From Aquimonas sp964586455 (lineage in GTDB: Bacteria > Pseudomonadota > Gammaproteobacteria > Xanthomonadales > Xanthomonadaceae), in NCBI GenBank assembly GCA_964586455.1, contig CAZPHV010000020.1, positions 10,061-74,060 of the forward strand: a DNA stretch of 64,000 bases, in the 5' to 3' direction. Numbering within the stretch: the first letter of the stretch is position 1; every line of letters starts with the position of its first letter. A program made the translations under genes and the position numbers. Below are positions 16,882 through 25,787 of the stretch, in pieces. The notes under the pieces are model-generated. The model saw only the letters and a program-made list of their open reading frames with translations. It was not told where the DNA came from and did no database searches.

Positions 16882-18639
16882 CTATTCAAAATCCTCGAGC
16901 GGCTCGACTTCCGCTGGGTCTTCCAGGGGGTCACCCGCGGGCTCTCCGTTCAGCGGTGGACGCCCGGCATCTTCCTCGTAGGGCAGCACGGCCTGACCGG
17001 TCGCGGCCTGGGTGACGGCGCCGGTCTCACTGGTTTCCTCTCCGAGGTGGAAGATCGCGTAGCCGGGCAGGACCACCTGATTCAATGCCATGCCGATCAC
17101 CCGCCCTGACACACTGGCAACGATGTCGGTCTCGGCGTTCTCCAGCGGGTCCACGATCACGCCGATGCGCTGGCCGCGCTGCACCCGCTCGCCCAAGGCC
17201 ACATCGCTGATCAGCATGCCGCCCTGGTTGGCGCGGACCCAGCGCGACTCGTAGAAGATCGCCTGAGGCTCCAGCCATTCGGGGCTATCGCGCACCATGC
17301 CGAGCTTGTGGACCAGGGTCAGCAACGCCTGCACACCGGCTTCGATTTCGCGCGGCTCCAGCTCGCCAGGGCCACCCACCTCGAAAGTCACTGCAGGAAT
17401 TCCGGCCTGGGTGGCGGCCACTCGCAGCATTCCGCGCGAGCCGCCGCTGTGCAGGACCGGAGTAGCGCCGAAGCCGCGGGTGAACTCCAGCACGTGGGGG
17501 ATGCGCAGATCGGCTCGCACCTGCGGCAGGTTGATTCGGTCGAAGCTGCCGGTGTGCATATCGACCAGCGCATCGCAGTGGCGCGCGACCTGGTCGAAGA
17601 AGCTGTGCGCGATCCGCGACGCGATGCTGCCGCTTGGGCTGCCGGGAAAAAACCGGTTGAGGTCGCGGCGATCCGGCAAATAGCGCGAATTGCGGCTGAA
17701 GCCGAACAGATTGACCACGGGCACACCGACCACGGTGCCGGCCAGGGGGCTCGCTGAGAGCTGGTTCATCATCCGCCGCACCACCTCGACGCCGTTGAGC
17801 TCGTCGCCATGTACGGCTGCGGTCAGGCACAGTACCGGGCCTTTCCGGTCCCCGTGCACGACGTCGACAGGGGTGCGCATGTCGCCGCCCGCATAGGTCT
17901 GGCTGGCGTTCCAGTAGAGGCGCGTGCGGGTACCTGGCTCGACCTCGGTGCCGAGCAGTCTGAACGTGCTGATCAGGCGGGGGCCCACGAAATCTCGACT
18001 GTCCGCGTCGCCTGCGGGCTCGATTTCCGGGGGGCCGGCGTCGGCCTGACCCGGCCAGTCGTAGGCCAGTCGCTGCAGGGTCTCGGCCAGGTCCTCGTCC
18101 GCCGTGTCCCGGGTGGCGGCCGACACCTCGCTGCTCATGCCGGCGTTCGCAGCGCCAGGGTCGCTGGCTTTTCCCGAGGCTGCAGACTCCTCAAAAACCT
18201 GTTCAACGGGATCGACAAGCGCGTCGGCGAGAACGGGCTCATCGGCCTCGCGCCCGCTCTCGCCGGTGCCGTCTGAGTCGATCGTCGGGGACACGTCCTG
18301 GCCGACGCCCGCTTCAGCGGTATCGGCGACTACACCCGTTTCCGCGCCGGCAGTCGGGTCTACAGGTTCCAGCTCAGGCAAAGCCTCGTGGCGAGCACGT
18401 GCATCGCGCTCAATCGCCGGCAGCGGAAGCGTTTCGCCGCCTTCATGCGAATCGATCGCGATCGGATCCGGCCAGGGGCCCAACTCGGGAGATGTCTTTA
18501 GGTTTTCGCTCGCTGCCGCCCAACCGCTGCTGCAGGCGAACAGTGCCCACAGCGCCAGTTGCGTCCCACGAGAGGCAAGACGATCGCCGCAAGGACGAAC
18601 CTTCTCTGCAACGCCCTGCCGCGCTTCAGCGCTGTGCAT
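16882..18639 (-). CDS. Succinylglutamate desuccinylase/aspartoacylase-family M14 protein with long acidic N-terminus
   Basis: A 585-residue protein. After a hydrophobic export segment (about residues 20-43, LALWALFACSSGWAAAS) comes a disordered region rich in Glu/Asp/Ala/Pro to about residue 215. The AstE/AspA-like zinc domain then has HGDE (H277, E280), DMHTGSF (His362) and FEVGGPGELE, matching the metal-binding and catalytic pattern. A beta-rich C-terminal domain (about 480-560) is usual for this family. Substrate unknown; export would imply a periplasmic role. The start at 18639 overlaps the zur stop by 14 bases, implying cotranscription. Confidence 0.75.
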   Translation of the reverse strand: MHSAEARQGVAEKVRPCGDRLASRGTQLALWALFACSSGWAAASENLKTSPELGPWPDPIAIDSHEGGETLPLPAIERDARARHEALPELEPVDPTAGAETGVVADTAEAGVGQDVSPTIDSDGTGESGREADEPVLADALVDPVEQVFEESAASGKASDPGAANAGMSSEVSAATRDTADEDLAETLQRLAYDWPGQADAGPPEIEPAGDADSRDFVGPRLISTFRLLGTEVEPGTRTRLYWNASQTYAGGDMRTPVDVVHGDRKGPVLCLTAAVHGDELNGVEVVRRMMNQLSASPLAGTVVGVPVVNLFGFSRNSRYLPDRRDLNRFFPGSPSGSIASRIAHSFFDQVARHCDALVDMHTGSFDRINLPQVRADLRIPHVLEFTRGFGATPVLHSGGSRGMLRVAATQAGIPAVTFEVGGPGELEPREIEAGVQALLTLVHKLGMVRDSPEWLEPQAIFYESRWVRANQGGMLISDVALGERVQRGQRIGVIVDPLENAETDIVASVSGRVIGMALNQVVLPGYAIFHLGEETSETGAVTQAATGQAVLPYEEDAGRPPLNGEPAGDPLEDPAEVEPLEDFE

Positions 18640-19132
18640 CCGCCGCCACGCAGTCGGCGCAGAGGCCATGCACTTCGAGGGTCTGGGCATGCGGCTCGAA
18701 CCCCAGCGCGCGTGCCTGCTCCAGCAGCAGCCGGGTCACCGCCTCGTCTTCCAACTCGACGGTGGCGAGGCAGCCCTTGCAGATCAGGAAAGGCACCGAG
18801 TGCTGCTGGCGCGGGTGGTGGCAGCCGACAAAGGCGTTGATCGATTCCAGCTTGTGGATGAAGCCGTGCTCAAGCAGGAAGTCGAGCGCACGATAAACCG
18901 TGGGTGGAGCCACCGGTCCGCGCTCGTCGCGCATCTGGTCGAGCAACGCATAGGCCTTGACGGGTCGATCTGCGGCAGCGATCAGACGCAATACCTGTTC
19001 GCGCAGAACCGTCAGGCGCAGGCCGCGCTCACGACACACGGAAGCGACCTCAGCCATGTAGGCGGCGGCGTCGTGGACATGGCTCTCGGGGTGACTGCAG
19101 GCCTGACGGCCGCTCTCGTGCTCGTGCGACAT
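18626..19132 (-). CDS. zur: Zinc uptake regulator Zur (Fur family)
   Basis: Fur-family repressor of 168 residues. The winged-helix half contains LRLTVLREQVLRLI and the recognition region APPTVYRALDFLLEHGFIHKL. The dimerisation half has metal ligands CHHPRQQHSVPFLICKGC and a second pair CADC near the end, plus a His-rich N-terminus. The His and Cys pattern and the length fit Zur rather than Fur. ATG at 19132 begins MSHEHESG. Likely targets in this window are the palindromes between the MerC and ZnuD-like genes. The next gene leftwards, an M14 protein, is overlapped. Confidence 0.85.
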   Translation of the reverse strand: MSHEHESGRQACSHPESHVHDAAAYMAEVASVCRERGLRLTVLREQVLRLIAAADRPVKAYALLDQMRDERGPVAPPTVYRALDFLLEHGFIHKLESINAFVGCHHPRQQHSVPFLICKGCLATVELEDEAVTRLLLEQARALGFEPHAQTLEVHGLCADCVAADAQR

Positions 19133-19328
19133 GGGCCGAATCATAGCATCGGCCCTCGGACTTCCCTGCGGCCGCCGGGGCAAATCCGCAAGCCCATCAC
19201 GGAGCTCTTCAGGCCGTGTGAGAGTAGCGACGGAACCCGCTCACTTTCGCCCGATCCATTTCGTCGCTGGGTCAATCGAGCTCGCACGTTCCGCAGGCGA
19301 TGAAAAACCGGAACGGCATGGGCCGACC

Positions 19329-20723
19329 TCAAACGAGCTTGGCGAGGGCTTCATCGATGCGCTTCAGGGCGCCGGCGCGGCCGGCCAGGTAGACGGTGTG
19401 TTCGATCGAGGGCGACACCGTGCTGCCCGTGATGGCGACGCGCATCGGTTGCGCCACCTTGCCCATGCCCAGCTCAAGCGCCCCAGCAACGGCTTCAAGT
19501 GCGCCGTGCACAGCGCCGGGGCTCCACTCGGCCAGCGCCGCGAAGCGCGTATGCGCCTCGCGCAGCACAGCAACCGCTGGCTTGAGGTGTTTCTCGACGG
19601 CCGCTTCGTCCCAAGCCTGAATCGGGCGATACCACAGGGCCGCGCGATCGGCCATTTCCTTCAGCGTCTTCACGCGGTCGCGCAGCGCCACCACCACATC
19701 GGCGGGGTTCGGGCCGGACGCGAGCTCATAGCCCGCCTGCTCCAGATGCCAGTGCAGGTGCTTGGCCACCTCGGCCGGGTCGTCGGTTTTCAGATAGTGC
19801 TGATTGAGCCACGCCAGCTTGTCGAAATCGAAGCGTGAGGCTGCGCGGTTGACGTCGTCGATGCGGAACAGGCGGATCATCTCCTCGATCGAGAAGATTT
19901 CCTGATCGCCATGGCTCCAGCCGAGCCGAACGATGTAGTTCAGCAGCGCATGCGGCAGGTAGCCGTCATCGCGGTACTGCATCACGCTGATCGCGCCGTG
20001 GCGCTTGCTGAGCTTCGCGCCATCCGCGCCGAGGATCATCGGCAGATGCGCGAAGCGCGGCACCGCGGCGCCCAGCGCCTCGTACAGGTTGATCTGGCGT
20101 GGCGTGTTGTTGACGTGGTCATCGCCGCGAATCACGTCGGTGATGCGCATGTCGAGATCATCGATCACCACCGCGAAGTTGTAGGTCGGGTAGTCGTCCG
20201 AGCGGATCAGCACCAGGTCATCGAGCTCGCTGTTCGACCACTCGATTCGGCCCTTCACGCTGTCCTCGAACACCACCGAGCCCGCCAGCGGATTCTTCAG
20301 GCGAATCACCCGATTGGGGTCATCTCGACGCTCAAGCCCAAGCTCGCGCGAGCGGCCGTCATAGCGCGGCTTCTCACCTTTCTCCATCGCGATGGCGCGC
20401 ATCGCGTCGATCTCTTCGCGGGTTTCGTAGGCGTAATAGGCCTTGCCGCTCTGTACCAGCTCGGAGGCCACCTGCCGATAGCGCTCCAGCCGCTGGGTCT
20501 GATAGATCGGGCCTTCGTCCGCCGCGAGCCCCAGCCAACGCATGCCGTCGAGGATGGCCTCCACCGCAGCCTGGGTGCTGCGCTCGCGGTCGGTGTCCTC
20601 GATGCGGAGCACGAACTCGCCGCCGTCGCCGCGGGCCGCCAGCCAGCAGTACAGGGCGGTACGGGCGCCACCGATATGCAGATAGCCGGTCGGGCTGGGG
20701 GCGAAACGAGTGCGACAGCGCAT
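19329..20723 (-). CDS. gltX: Glutamate--tRNA ligase
   Basis: Class I aminoacyl-tRNA synthetase of 464 residues that charges tRNA-Glu. The HIGH-type motif is in APSPTGYLHIGGART near the N-terminus and the KMSKS-type loop is GAKLSKRHGAISV. The anticodon-binding C-terminal part follows. The start at 20723 (MRCRTRFAPSPTG) fits the family; the frame remains open upstream, but that part has no similarity. Full length, with no sign of truncation. Confidence 0.96.
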   Translation of the reverse strand: MRCRTRFAPSPTGYLHIGGARTALYCWLAARGDGGEFVLRIEDTDRERSTQAAVEAILDGMRWLGLAADEGPIYQTQRLERYRQVASELVQSGKAYYAYETREEIDAMRAIAMEKGEKPRYDGRSRELGLERRDDPNRVIRLKNPLAGSVVFEDSVKGRIEWSNSELDDLVLIRSDDYPTYNFAVVIDDLDMRITDVIRGDDHVNNTPRQINLYEALGAAVPRFAHLPMILGADGAKLSKRHGAISVMQYRDDGYLPHALLNYIVRLGWSHGDQEIFSIEEMIRLFRIDDVNRAASRFDFDKLAWLNQHYLKTDDPAEVAKHLHWHLEQAGYELASGPNPADVVVALRDRVKTLKEMADRAALWYRPIQAWDEAAVEKHLKPAVAVLREAHTRFAALAEWSPGAVHGALEAVAGALELGMGKVAQPMRVAITGSTVSPSIEHTVYLAGRAGALKRIDEALAKLV

Positions 20724-20911
20724 AGCGGGCGGGCCGTTGGAAAGCGGGCGCGGATTGTAGCAGCGGCTGCGGGAACCCCACGCAGCTCGCGTGATCGCAG
20801 TCTCCTGCGCGCGAGCGACGGCGATGCCTACAATGCCGGCTCCACGCGTCGCGCCGGCCCCGCAGCCGCGCGCTCCCTCCACCCTCGTCCGCCCATCCAC
20901 CAGGAGCCGCC

Positions 20912-21532
20912 ATGCTTCGCAGCCTCGCCCTGACTCTCGCCTTCCTGCCCATTGTCGTTACGGCGCAGGAAACCACCCCGGCCGCCGCCCCCGCCGAAGC
21001 CGCTGCGGCACCTGCGCCCAAGGTGGCGCTGACCACCAACCTCGGCCGCATCGTGATCGAACTCGACTCCGCCAAGGCGCCGAAGTCGGCCGAGAACTTC
21101 CTTCAGTACGTGCGCGACGGCTTTTACTCCGGCACCGTCTTCCACCGCGTGATCCCGGGCTTCATGGCCCAGGGTGGTGGTTTCACTGCCGACCTGCAGC
21201 TGAAGCCAACTCGTGCGGCGATTCCCAATGAGGCAAACAACGGCCTGTCCAACTTGCGCGGCACGGTGGCCATGGCCCGCACCAACGATCCGCACTCGGC
21301 CACCGCCCAGTTCTTCGTCAACGTGGTCGACAATCAGCGCCTCGACTTTGTGTCCGAACAAGACGGCCTGTGGGGCTATGCAGTGTTCGGCAAGGTGGTG
21401 GAGGGTATGGAGGTGATCGACAAGATCATCGCGATCCCGACCGGTGGCCAGGGGCCGCTGCCGCGCGATGTGCCGATGGAGCCAGTCGTGATCGAAAGCG
21501 CGGAGCTGCTGGCAGAGACCCCCGCTGGCTGA
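20912..21532 (+). CDS. Periplasmic peptidyl-prolyl cis-trans isomerase (cyclophilin)
   Basis: A 206-residue cyclophilin with a signal peptide (MLRSLALTLAFLPIVVTAQ) and an Ala/Pro spacer. The isomerase domain holds the catalytic region YSGTVFHRVIPGFMAQGGGF and TAQFFVNV, typical of PpiA-type enzymes that help outer-membrane protein folding. An AGGAG site lies before the ATG. It diverges from gltX and is followed by lpxH 66 bases later. Confidence 0.93.
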   Translation: MLRSLALTLAFLPIVVTAQETTPAAAPAEAAAAPAPKVALTTNLGRIVIELDSAKAPKSAENFLQYVRDGFYSGTVFHRVIPGFMAQGGGFTADLQLKPTRAAIPNEANNGLSNLRGTVAMARTNDPHSATAQFFVNVVDNQRLDFVSEQDGLWGYAVFGKVVEGMEVIDKIIAIPTGGQGPLPRDVPMEPVVIESAELLAETPAG

Positions 21533-21598
21533 TGCCGTCCGCCGGGCCGGACCTGGCGTTCGGCCCGGCAATATTCGTCCCTGGAAGCGACAGACCAC

Positions 21599-22306
21599 GT
21601 GAGCCAACTGTTCATCTCCGACCTGCACCTCGACAGTGCGCGGCCGCAAATCACCGAGCTTTTCCTTCGCTTTTTGCGCGATGAAGCGCAGCAGGCGCGG
21701 TCGCTGTATATCCTCGGCGACCTGTTCGAGGCCTGGATCGGTGACGACGCTCCCGGCGACCTCGGAATCGCGGTCGCGCGGGCGCTGGCTGCCTGTGCTC
21801 GGGCGGGAACACAGCTGGGCTTCATCCGCGGCAACCGTGATTTCCTGTTGGACGCCGCCTTCGCGCGCAGCTGCAGCCTGCAGCTGCTGCCGGACCCGTG
21901 CGTCCTCGCGATCGAGGGCCAGCCCACCCTGCTGCTGCACGGTGATCTGCTGTGCACGGCTGACCTCGCCTACCAGCGCTTCCGCGCGCAGAGCCGCAGC
22001 CCTGAGTGGAAGGCGGCCTTTCTGGCGCGACCGCGCAGCGAGCGTGAAGCCTTCGCCGCTCAGGCGCGCGGCGAAAGCCAGCGCTACCAGCAATCGCTGC
22101 AGTCGGACATCACGGATGCCCAGCCCGAAGCCGTCGAAGCAATGCTGCGGCTGTACGGCGTTGACCGCATGATCCACGGCCACACCCATCGCCCCGGCGT
22201 GCACATGCTGTCTTCAGGGGCCCGCCGCTACGTGCTGGGCGACTGGTACGAACAGGGCAGCGTGCTGCGCATCGACGGCGACGACTGGCAGCTGTCGCGC
22301 CTGTAG
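21599..22306 (+). CDS. lpxH: UDP-2,3-diacylglucosamine diphosphatase LpxH
   Basis: Calcineurin-like metallophosphoesterase that cleaves UDP-2,3-diacylglucosamine to lipid X in lipid A synthesis. All metal motifs are present in 235 residues: SDLHLD, GDLFEAWIGDD, GNRDFLL, LLHGDLLCT and HGHTHRPGVH. The start is GTG at 21599, giving MSQLFISDLHLD with no room for a longer N-terminus. It probably shares a transcript with the cyclophilin gene, an arrangement seen in other gammaproteobacteria. Confidence 0.95.
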   Translation: MSQLFISDLHLDSARPQITELFLRFLRDEAQQARSLYILGDLFEAWIGDDAPGDLGIAVARALAACARAGTQLGFIRGNRDFLLDAAFARSCSLQLLPDPCVLAIEGQPTLLLHGDLLCTADLAYQRFRAQSRSPEWKAAFLARPRSEREAFAAQARGESQRYQQSLQSDITDAQPEAVEAMLRLYGVDRMIHGHTHRPGVHMLSSGARRYVLGDWYEQGSVLRIDGDDWQLSRL

Positions 22307-22391
22307 TTCCCGGTGGCCGCCGCCCGACCGGCTTGACCCGGCCGCGACGCGCGAGGCTGCTATCCTCCTCACCGTACGCCGGAGCATGGTC

Positions 22392-22901
22392 ATGAGCCCC
22401 ACCCCACAAAAAACACTGCGCGAGCAAGGCGTGCCGAAGGCCTTGCAGCTGCTTTTGCTGGTCGTGCTCATCGGCGTTCTCGGCGCCTGCGCAAGCGGCC
22501 CCAAGAAGCGGATCTTTCCGCCCAATGCCAGTGTGCAGGAGCTGCGCGTGCTTGCGGATGGACGCTGGGAGCTGGACCTGCGAGTGCAGAACTTCAGCAC
22601 CGTGGCGATGCGCTTCGAGCGCGTCCGCGCCGAGTTCAGCGTGACGGGCCACGCCGCTGCGACCCTTGACCACCTCATCGCCGACAGCGTGCCGCCGAAC
22701 AGCGCGGAAGTCGTGCGTATCGAGCTGCAGCCCAGCGCGGCGGCCGCGGATGCCGTGCGTAACGCACTCGAATCGCGCCGCGGCGTGGGCTACCGGTTGG
22801 TCGGCACGCTGAGCACCAGCGAGCCGGGCAATCGCCAGGACTCCTTCGAATTCGACAGCGCGCTGACCCCGATGCCGGGGCTCGACGGCGTGCTGCGCTG
22901 A
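22392..22901 (+). CDS. LEA type 2-like lipoprotein
   Basis: A 169-residue exported lipoprotein: hydrophobic signal LLLLVVLIGVLGAC with a lipobox Cys, then a beta-sandwich-like domain (LRVLADGRWELDLRVQNFSTVAMRFERVRAEFSV) with the pattern of LEA14/WHy domains. The second ATG, at 22392, is chosen because GGAG at 22381-22384 is 7 bases upstream of it but only 1 base from the first ATG at 22386. Role unknown; envelope-associated. Confidence 0.7.
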   Translation: MSPTPQKTLREQGVPKALQLLLLVVLIGVLGACASGPKKRIFPPNASVQELRVLADGRWELDLRVQNFSTVAMRFERVRAEFSVTGHAAATLDHLIADSVPPNSAEVVRIELQPSAAAADAVRNALESRRGVGYRLVGTLSTSEPGNRQDSFEFDSALTPMPGLDGVLR

Positions 22902-22929
22902 GCTTCCATCGCCCCCACGAGATCCGATC

Positions 22930-24726
22930 ATGAACAGCTACCGCGCCCCCCTTCGCGACCTGCGATTCGCCCTGCACGACCTGGTGAGTTTCGAAGCCCA
23001 TGCCGCCAAACTGCCGGGCGGCGAGGCGTTCAACCGCGAACTGGTCGACGCCGTGCTGGATGAAGCTGCGCGCTTCACCGAACAGGTCCTGGCACCGCTC
23101 AATATCAGCGGCGATGCCGAAGGCTGTACACACGACAAGGACAGCGGCGCGGTGCGCACGCCCAAAGGCTTTCGCGAGGCGTACGCGCAGTTCGTCGAGG
23201 GCGGCTGGAGCGGGCTGACGGCGCCGGAAGCCTTCGGTGGCCAGGGCCTGCCCGAGGTGGTCGGTGCGGCCTTCAAGGAAATGCTGGACGCCGCCAACCT
23301 GAGCTGGGGCAATTACCCGCTGCTCTCGCACGGCGCCACCGATGCGCTCAAGCACCACGGCGAGGCCTGGCAGCAGGAGATCTTCCTGAAGCCCATCGTC
23401 GAGGGCCGCTGGACCGGCACCATGTGCCTGACCGAACCGCACTGCGGCTCCGACCTCGCCCTGCTGAAGACCCGCGCCGAACCGCAGGCCGATGGCAGCT
23501 TTGCGGTGACCGGCACCAAGATCTTCATCACCGGCGGCGAGCACGATTTCACCGACAACATCGTGCATCTGGTGCTGGCGCGCCTGCCGGATGCGCCGGC
23601 GGGCACCAAGGGCATTTCCCTGTTCATCGTGCCCAAGTTCAAGGTGGCGAAAGACGGCGCGGTCGGCGAGCGCAATGCGCTGCGCTGCGGCTCGATCGAG
23701 CACAAGATGGGCATCCACGGCTCGGCCACCTGCGTGATGAACTTCGACGGCGCCCAAGGCTGGCTGATCGGCCAGCCCAACAAGGGCTTGAACGCGATGT
23801 TCACGATGATGAACTCGGCGCGGCTGGCGGTCGGCATCCAGGGCCTGGGCCTGATCGACCGCGCTTACCAGAACGCGCTGGCCTACTCGCTTGATCGCCT
23901 GCAGATGCGCTCCTTGTCCGGCCCGAAGCGCCCCGACAAGCCGGCCGATCCGCTGATCGTGCACCCGGACATCCGCCGCATGCTGCTGACCTGCAAGGCC
24001 TTCGCCGAGAGCGGCCGTGCGCTGGCCCTGCATGCCGCCAGCCTGGTTGATCTGGTCGACAAAGCTCAGACCCCGGAAGCCCGTGTCGAAGCTGATGCCC
24101 TGCTCAGCTTTCTGACGCCGATCGTCAAGGGCGTGCTGACCGAGGCCTCGGTCGAGTGCACCTACCACGCCCTGCAGTGCTTCGGCGGCCACGGTTACGT
24201 GCGCGAGTGGGGCATGGAGCAGCTGGCCCGCGATGCGCGCATCACCACGATCTACGAAGGCACCACCCAGATCCAGGCCTTGGATCTGCTCGGCCGCAAG
24301 GTGATCCAGCAGCAGGGCGCGGGCTTCAAATTGTTCCTAGGCATGATCGTAGAGTTCTGCAGTGCCAACGCCGCAAAGCCGGAGCTGGCCGAGTTCATCG
24401 CGCCGCTGGCGCAGGCCGCGCAAGACTGGCAGCAGCTGACCTTGGAGATCGTGCAGCGCGTGCAGAAGAACCCCGAAGAGCTGGGCGCGGCCGCCGTCGA
24501 CTATCTGTTCTACTCCGGCTACGTCACCCTCGCGTACTGGTCGGCGCGTGCGGTGGCCGCCGCCGATGCAGGCGATCATGCCCAAGACTTCCGCACCGCC
24601 AAGCGTGAAACCGCGCGCTTCTATTTCAAGCGGCTGCTGCCGCGAACGCTCAGCCATGCCGCGACGATCCGCGCCGGTAGCGACAGCCTGATGGCGCTGG
24701 ACGAGAGCCTGTTCGCGCTAGCCTGA
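22930..24726 (+). CDS. Acyl-CoA dehydrogenase (long form with C-terminal extension)
   Basis: FAD-dependent acyl-CoA dehydrogenase of 598 residues that makes the trans-2-enoyl-CoA in beta-oxidation. FAD and substrate motifs include TMCLTEPHCGSDLALLKT, GTKIFITGGEH, and the C-terminal CFGGHGYVREWGMEQLARDARITTIYEGTTQIQALDLLGRK region that carries the catalytic base area. About 130 further residues form the acetyl-CoA dehydrogenase C-terminal-like domain. Full length for this subfamily. Chain-length preference is not evident. Confidence 0.92.
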   Translation: MNSYRAPLRDLRFALHDLVSFEAHAAKLPGGEAFNRELVDAVLDEAARFTEQVLAPLNISGDAEGCTHDKDSGAVRTPKGFREAYAQFVEGGWSGLTAPEAFGGQGLPEVVGAAFKEMLDAANLSWGNYPLLSHGATDALKHHGEAWQQEIFLKPIVEGRWTGTMCLTEPHCGSDLALLKTRAEPQADGSFAVTGTKIFITGGEHDFTDNIVHLVLARLPDAPAGTKGISLFIVPKFKVAKDGAVGERNALRCGSIEHKMGIHGSATCVMNFDGAQGWLIGQPNKGLNAMFTMMNSARLAVGIQGLGLIDRAYQNALAYSLDRLQMRSLSGPKRPDKPADPLIVHPDIRRMLLTCKAFAESGRALALHAASLVDLVDKAQTPEARVEADALLSFLTPIVKGVLTEASVECTYHALQCFGGHGYVREWGMEQLARDARITTIYEGTTQIQALDLLGRKVIQQQGAGFKLFLGMIVEFCSANAAKPELAEFIAPLAQAAQDWQQLTLEIVQRVQKNPEELGAAAVDYLFYSGYVTLAYWSARAVAAADAGDHAQDFRTAKRETARFYFKRLLPRTLSHAATIRAGSDSLMALDESLFALA

Positions 24727-24734
24727 ACCTGTCC

Positions 24735-24759
24735 GGGCGGGCCGCATTTGGGCCCGCCC
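24735..24759 (+). terminator. Terminator-like hairpin after the acyl-CoA dehydrogenase
   Basis: Nine-bp stem GGGCGGGCC / GGCCCGCCC with a 7-base loop starting 8 bases past the stop. It is followed by TTCCCCC, a poor U-tract, so termination may be partial. Confidence 0.6.
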
Positions 24760-24823
24760 TTCCCCCGCCCGCGCGGACGGGGTAAAACATGCGCTCCCCC
24801 ACTTCCCATTTGCTCGCGAACCA

Positions 24824-25312
24824 ATGCACATCCAGGCCGGTGACACCGAGCTGCTGATCCGTTCCGCCGAAGCCGACGACGACGACTTCATTCTCGGGCT
24901 GGTCGAACGCCTGGTGGATTTCGAGCTTCCGAAGTGGCGCAGGAAGAACGTGGTTTCGGAGGGCATTCGCCGTGACCTGCTGAAACACCTGGAGCACCAG
25001 CCGCCCGGGTCTTTCCTGTTCATCGCAGAGAACGCCGAAGACGGCAAGCGACTGGGCTTCCTGCACCTGCAGACGGTGACCGATTTCTTTACCGGGCACC
25101 TCAACTGCCACATCTCTGATGTTGCGGTGAGCAAGGGTGCTGACGGCCAGGGCATTGGTCGCGCGCTGATCGGCTACGCGGAAACGTTCGCCCGCGAACA
25201 CCGCTGCGAACGACTCACGCTTGCAGTGTTTCCCGGCAACTCGCGCGCACGAGAACTGTATGAAGGCGTGGGTTTCGGCGTCGAGCTGCTGAGAATGGCC
25301 AAGCCGCTCTAG
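24824..25312 (+). CDS. GNAT-family N-acetyltransferase
   Basis: A 162-residue single-domain acetyltransferase. Acetyl-CoA-binding motif A is VAVSKGADGQGIGRALIGYAE, with the Q/R-x-x-G-x-G/A pattern, followed by motif B-like LAVFPGNSRARELYEGVGFGVE. Substrate unknown. No strong ribosome-binding site is visible, but the ATG at 24824 starts the fold at the usual place. A hairpin begins directly at its stop. Confidence 0.85.
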   Translation: MHIQAGDTELLIRSAEADDDDFILGLVERLVDFELPKWRRKNVVSEGIRRDLLKHLEHQPPGSFLFIAENAEDGKRLGFLHLQTVTDFFTGHLNCHISDVAVSKGADGQGIGRALIGYAETFAREHRCERLTLAVFPGNSRARELYEGVGFGVELLRMAKPL

Positions 25313-25338
25313 GGAAGCTCTGATTTATCGGAGCTTCC
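25313..25338. repeat. Hairpin GGAAGCTC-N10-GAGCTTCC, copy 1
   Basis: Perfect 8-bp inverted repeat with a 10-base loop, starting at the base after the GNAT stop codon. The same stem with the same loop length occurs at 33416-33441 after another gene. No T-tract follows, so it looks like a repeat family used as a 3' structure rather than a classical terminator. Confidence 0.7.
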
Positions 25339-25396
25339 TGCACGCCATGGACGACGCACTCGCGAGTCAAGCACGCATGGGCTCGATTCTGCGCGA

Positions 25397-25459
25397 GTGA
25401 GTCCGGACCTGCGCCGGACTCACGACGTCTGAAGAGCGCCAGGATGGGGTTCTTCAGAC
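25397..25459. repeat. Pair of perfect hairpins in the GNAT-HNH gap
   Basis: Two further perfect inverted repeats follow the first hairpin: GTGAGTCCGG / CCGGACTCAC (25397-25423, 7-base loop) and GTCTGAAGA / TCTTCAGAC (25427-25459, 15-base loop). With the copy at 25313 they make three hairpins in 147 bases, resembling a mosaic intergenic repeat. The rest of the gap to the HNH gene (25460-25787) shows no gene. Confidence 0.65.
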
Positions 25460-25787
25460 CTTCCCCAGTGGCCTGGGGGCCGCAGCTGCTTCAGCTCTAC
25501 TCATGCCCTTCGCAAGGGACATCGTTTCGCAAGCGGTCACTGGGCCCGCGCGCCGAGGCGCGCGAACAGTTTTGGTAGCACTGGACGCTTACGCGCCACG
25601 GTCACCCATCCTTCCCGCAAACCGGCTATGCTCGGGCAGCTCGCGCGTGCAGCCCTAACGCGCATGGCCGGCTGAGTGCTCGATTCCCTCGCGCGCCACA
25701 CGCGTTGCAGGCTTCGATCTCCCGACTATGACGCCTCGCATCCGCGAGGCGCCATCGTCCCCGGAGGATCGGAAAGGAGCAACGAGC

